The position numbers and the translations under genes are program-made. 6,857 bases of DNA from an uncultured Pseudomonadota bacterium (GTDB taxonomy: Bacteria; Pseudomonadota; Alphaproteobacteria; Rs-D84). This document shows positions 6,812-6,857 of this stretch, piece by piece. Numbering within the stretch: the first letter of the stretch is position 1; each line of letters begins with the position of its first letter. The stretch covers positions 1-6,857 of the forward strand of contig CAMYXE010000038.1 in assembly GCA_947303165.1 (NCBI GenBank), read 5' to 3'. The notes under the pieces were generated by a model. The model made no database searches. It was not told where the DNA came from and saw only the letters and a list, made by a program, of their open reading frames with translations.

Positions 6812-6857
6812 TTCATCAGGGCAATATACGCGTTCATATAAAATGCGAACATCATCC
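6800..6857 (-). CDS. Possible 3' end of an unidentified gene entering from the right edge
   Basis: One minus-strand frame is open from the right edge to a TAA at 6800-6802 and reads DDVRILYERVYCPDELVF. Its composition and codons (CGC for Arg, GAA for Glu, TTA for Leu) resemble the other genes here. It would converge on ftsB and overlap its last 12 bases. Only 18 codons are visible and other frames in this stretch are also open, so coding is a guess. I do not recognise the protein. Confidence 0.3.
   Translation of the reverse strand, partial: DDVRILYERVYCPDELVF

Overview
The window looks like chromosomal DNA from an AT-rich bacterium (around 40% G+C by eye, not computed), most likely a low-GC alphaproteobacterium. 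The lineage call rests on the UvrA variant with Cys-Pro-Val-Ser-Gly where other bacteria usually have a CxxC pair (as I recall, typical of alphaproteobacteria), on the sequence style of the RodZ and FtsB homologues, and on compact gene packing. It is an inference; no rRNA or other phylogenetic marker is present. I see no mobile element, tRNA, CRISPR array or sign of recent transfer.

Layout. Six genes lie head to tail on the minus strand and fill positions 13 to 6465. In order of transcription they are: a tRNA-dihydrouridine synthase (dusB-like), rodZ (cell-shape protein), uvrA (excision repair ATPase), a free-standing SRP54/Ffh M-domain protein, rlmE (23S rRNA 2'-O-methyltransferase), and a DUF805 membrane protein with a basic Thr/Lys/Arg-rich tail. 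Gaps are 43, 77, 29, 3 and 28 bases. The 77-base gap before uvrA holds a good promoter, so I read two transcription units: dusB-rodZ and uvrA-M domain-rlmE-DUF805. On the plus strand at the right, an ftsB-like division gene diverges from dusB. A possible 3' end of another minus-strand gene enters from the right edge.

Most of the genes are housekeeping. dusB and rlmE modify translation RNAs, uvrA repairs DNA, and rodZ and ftsB act in cell-wall elongation and division. Two things stand out. First, the M-domain protein has the methionine-rich, signal-sequence-binding half of Ffh but no GTPase, a shortened finger loop and an altered SRP-RNA-binding motif; it is co-oriented with an rRNA methyltransferase and a membrane protein with a basic tail. 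Second, dusB and ftsB have overlapping, nearly mirror-image promoters, each placing its predicted transcription start on the A of the gene's ATG. That predicts two leaderless mRNAs from one shared -10 region.
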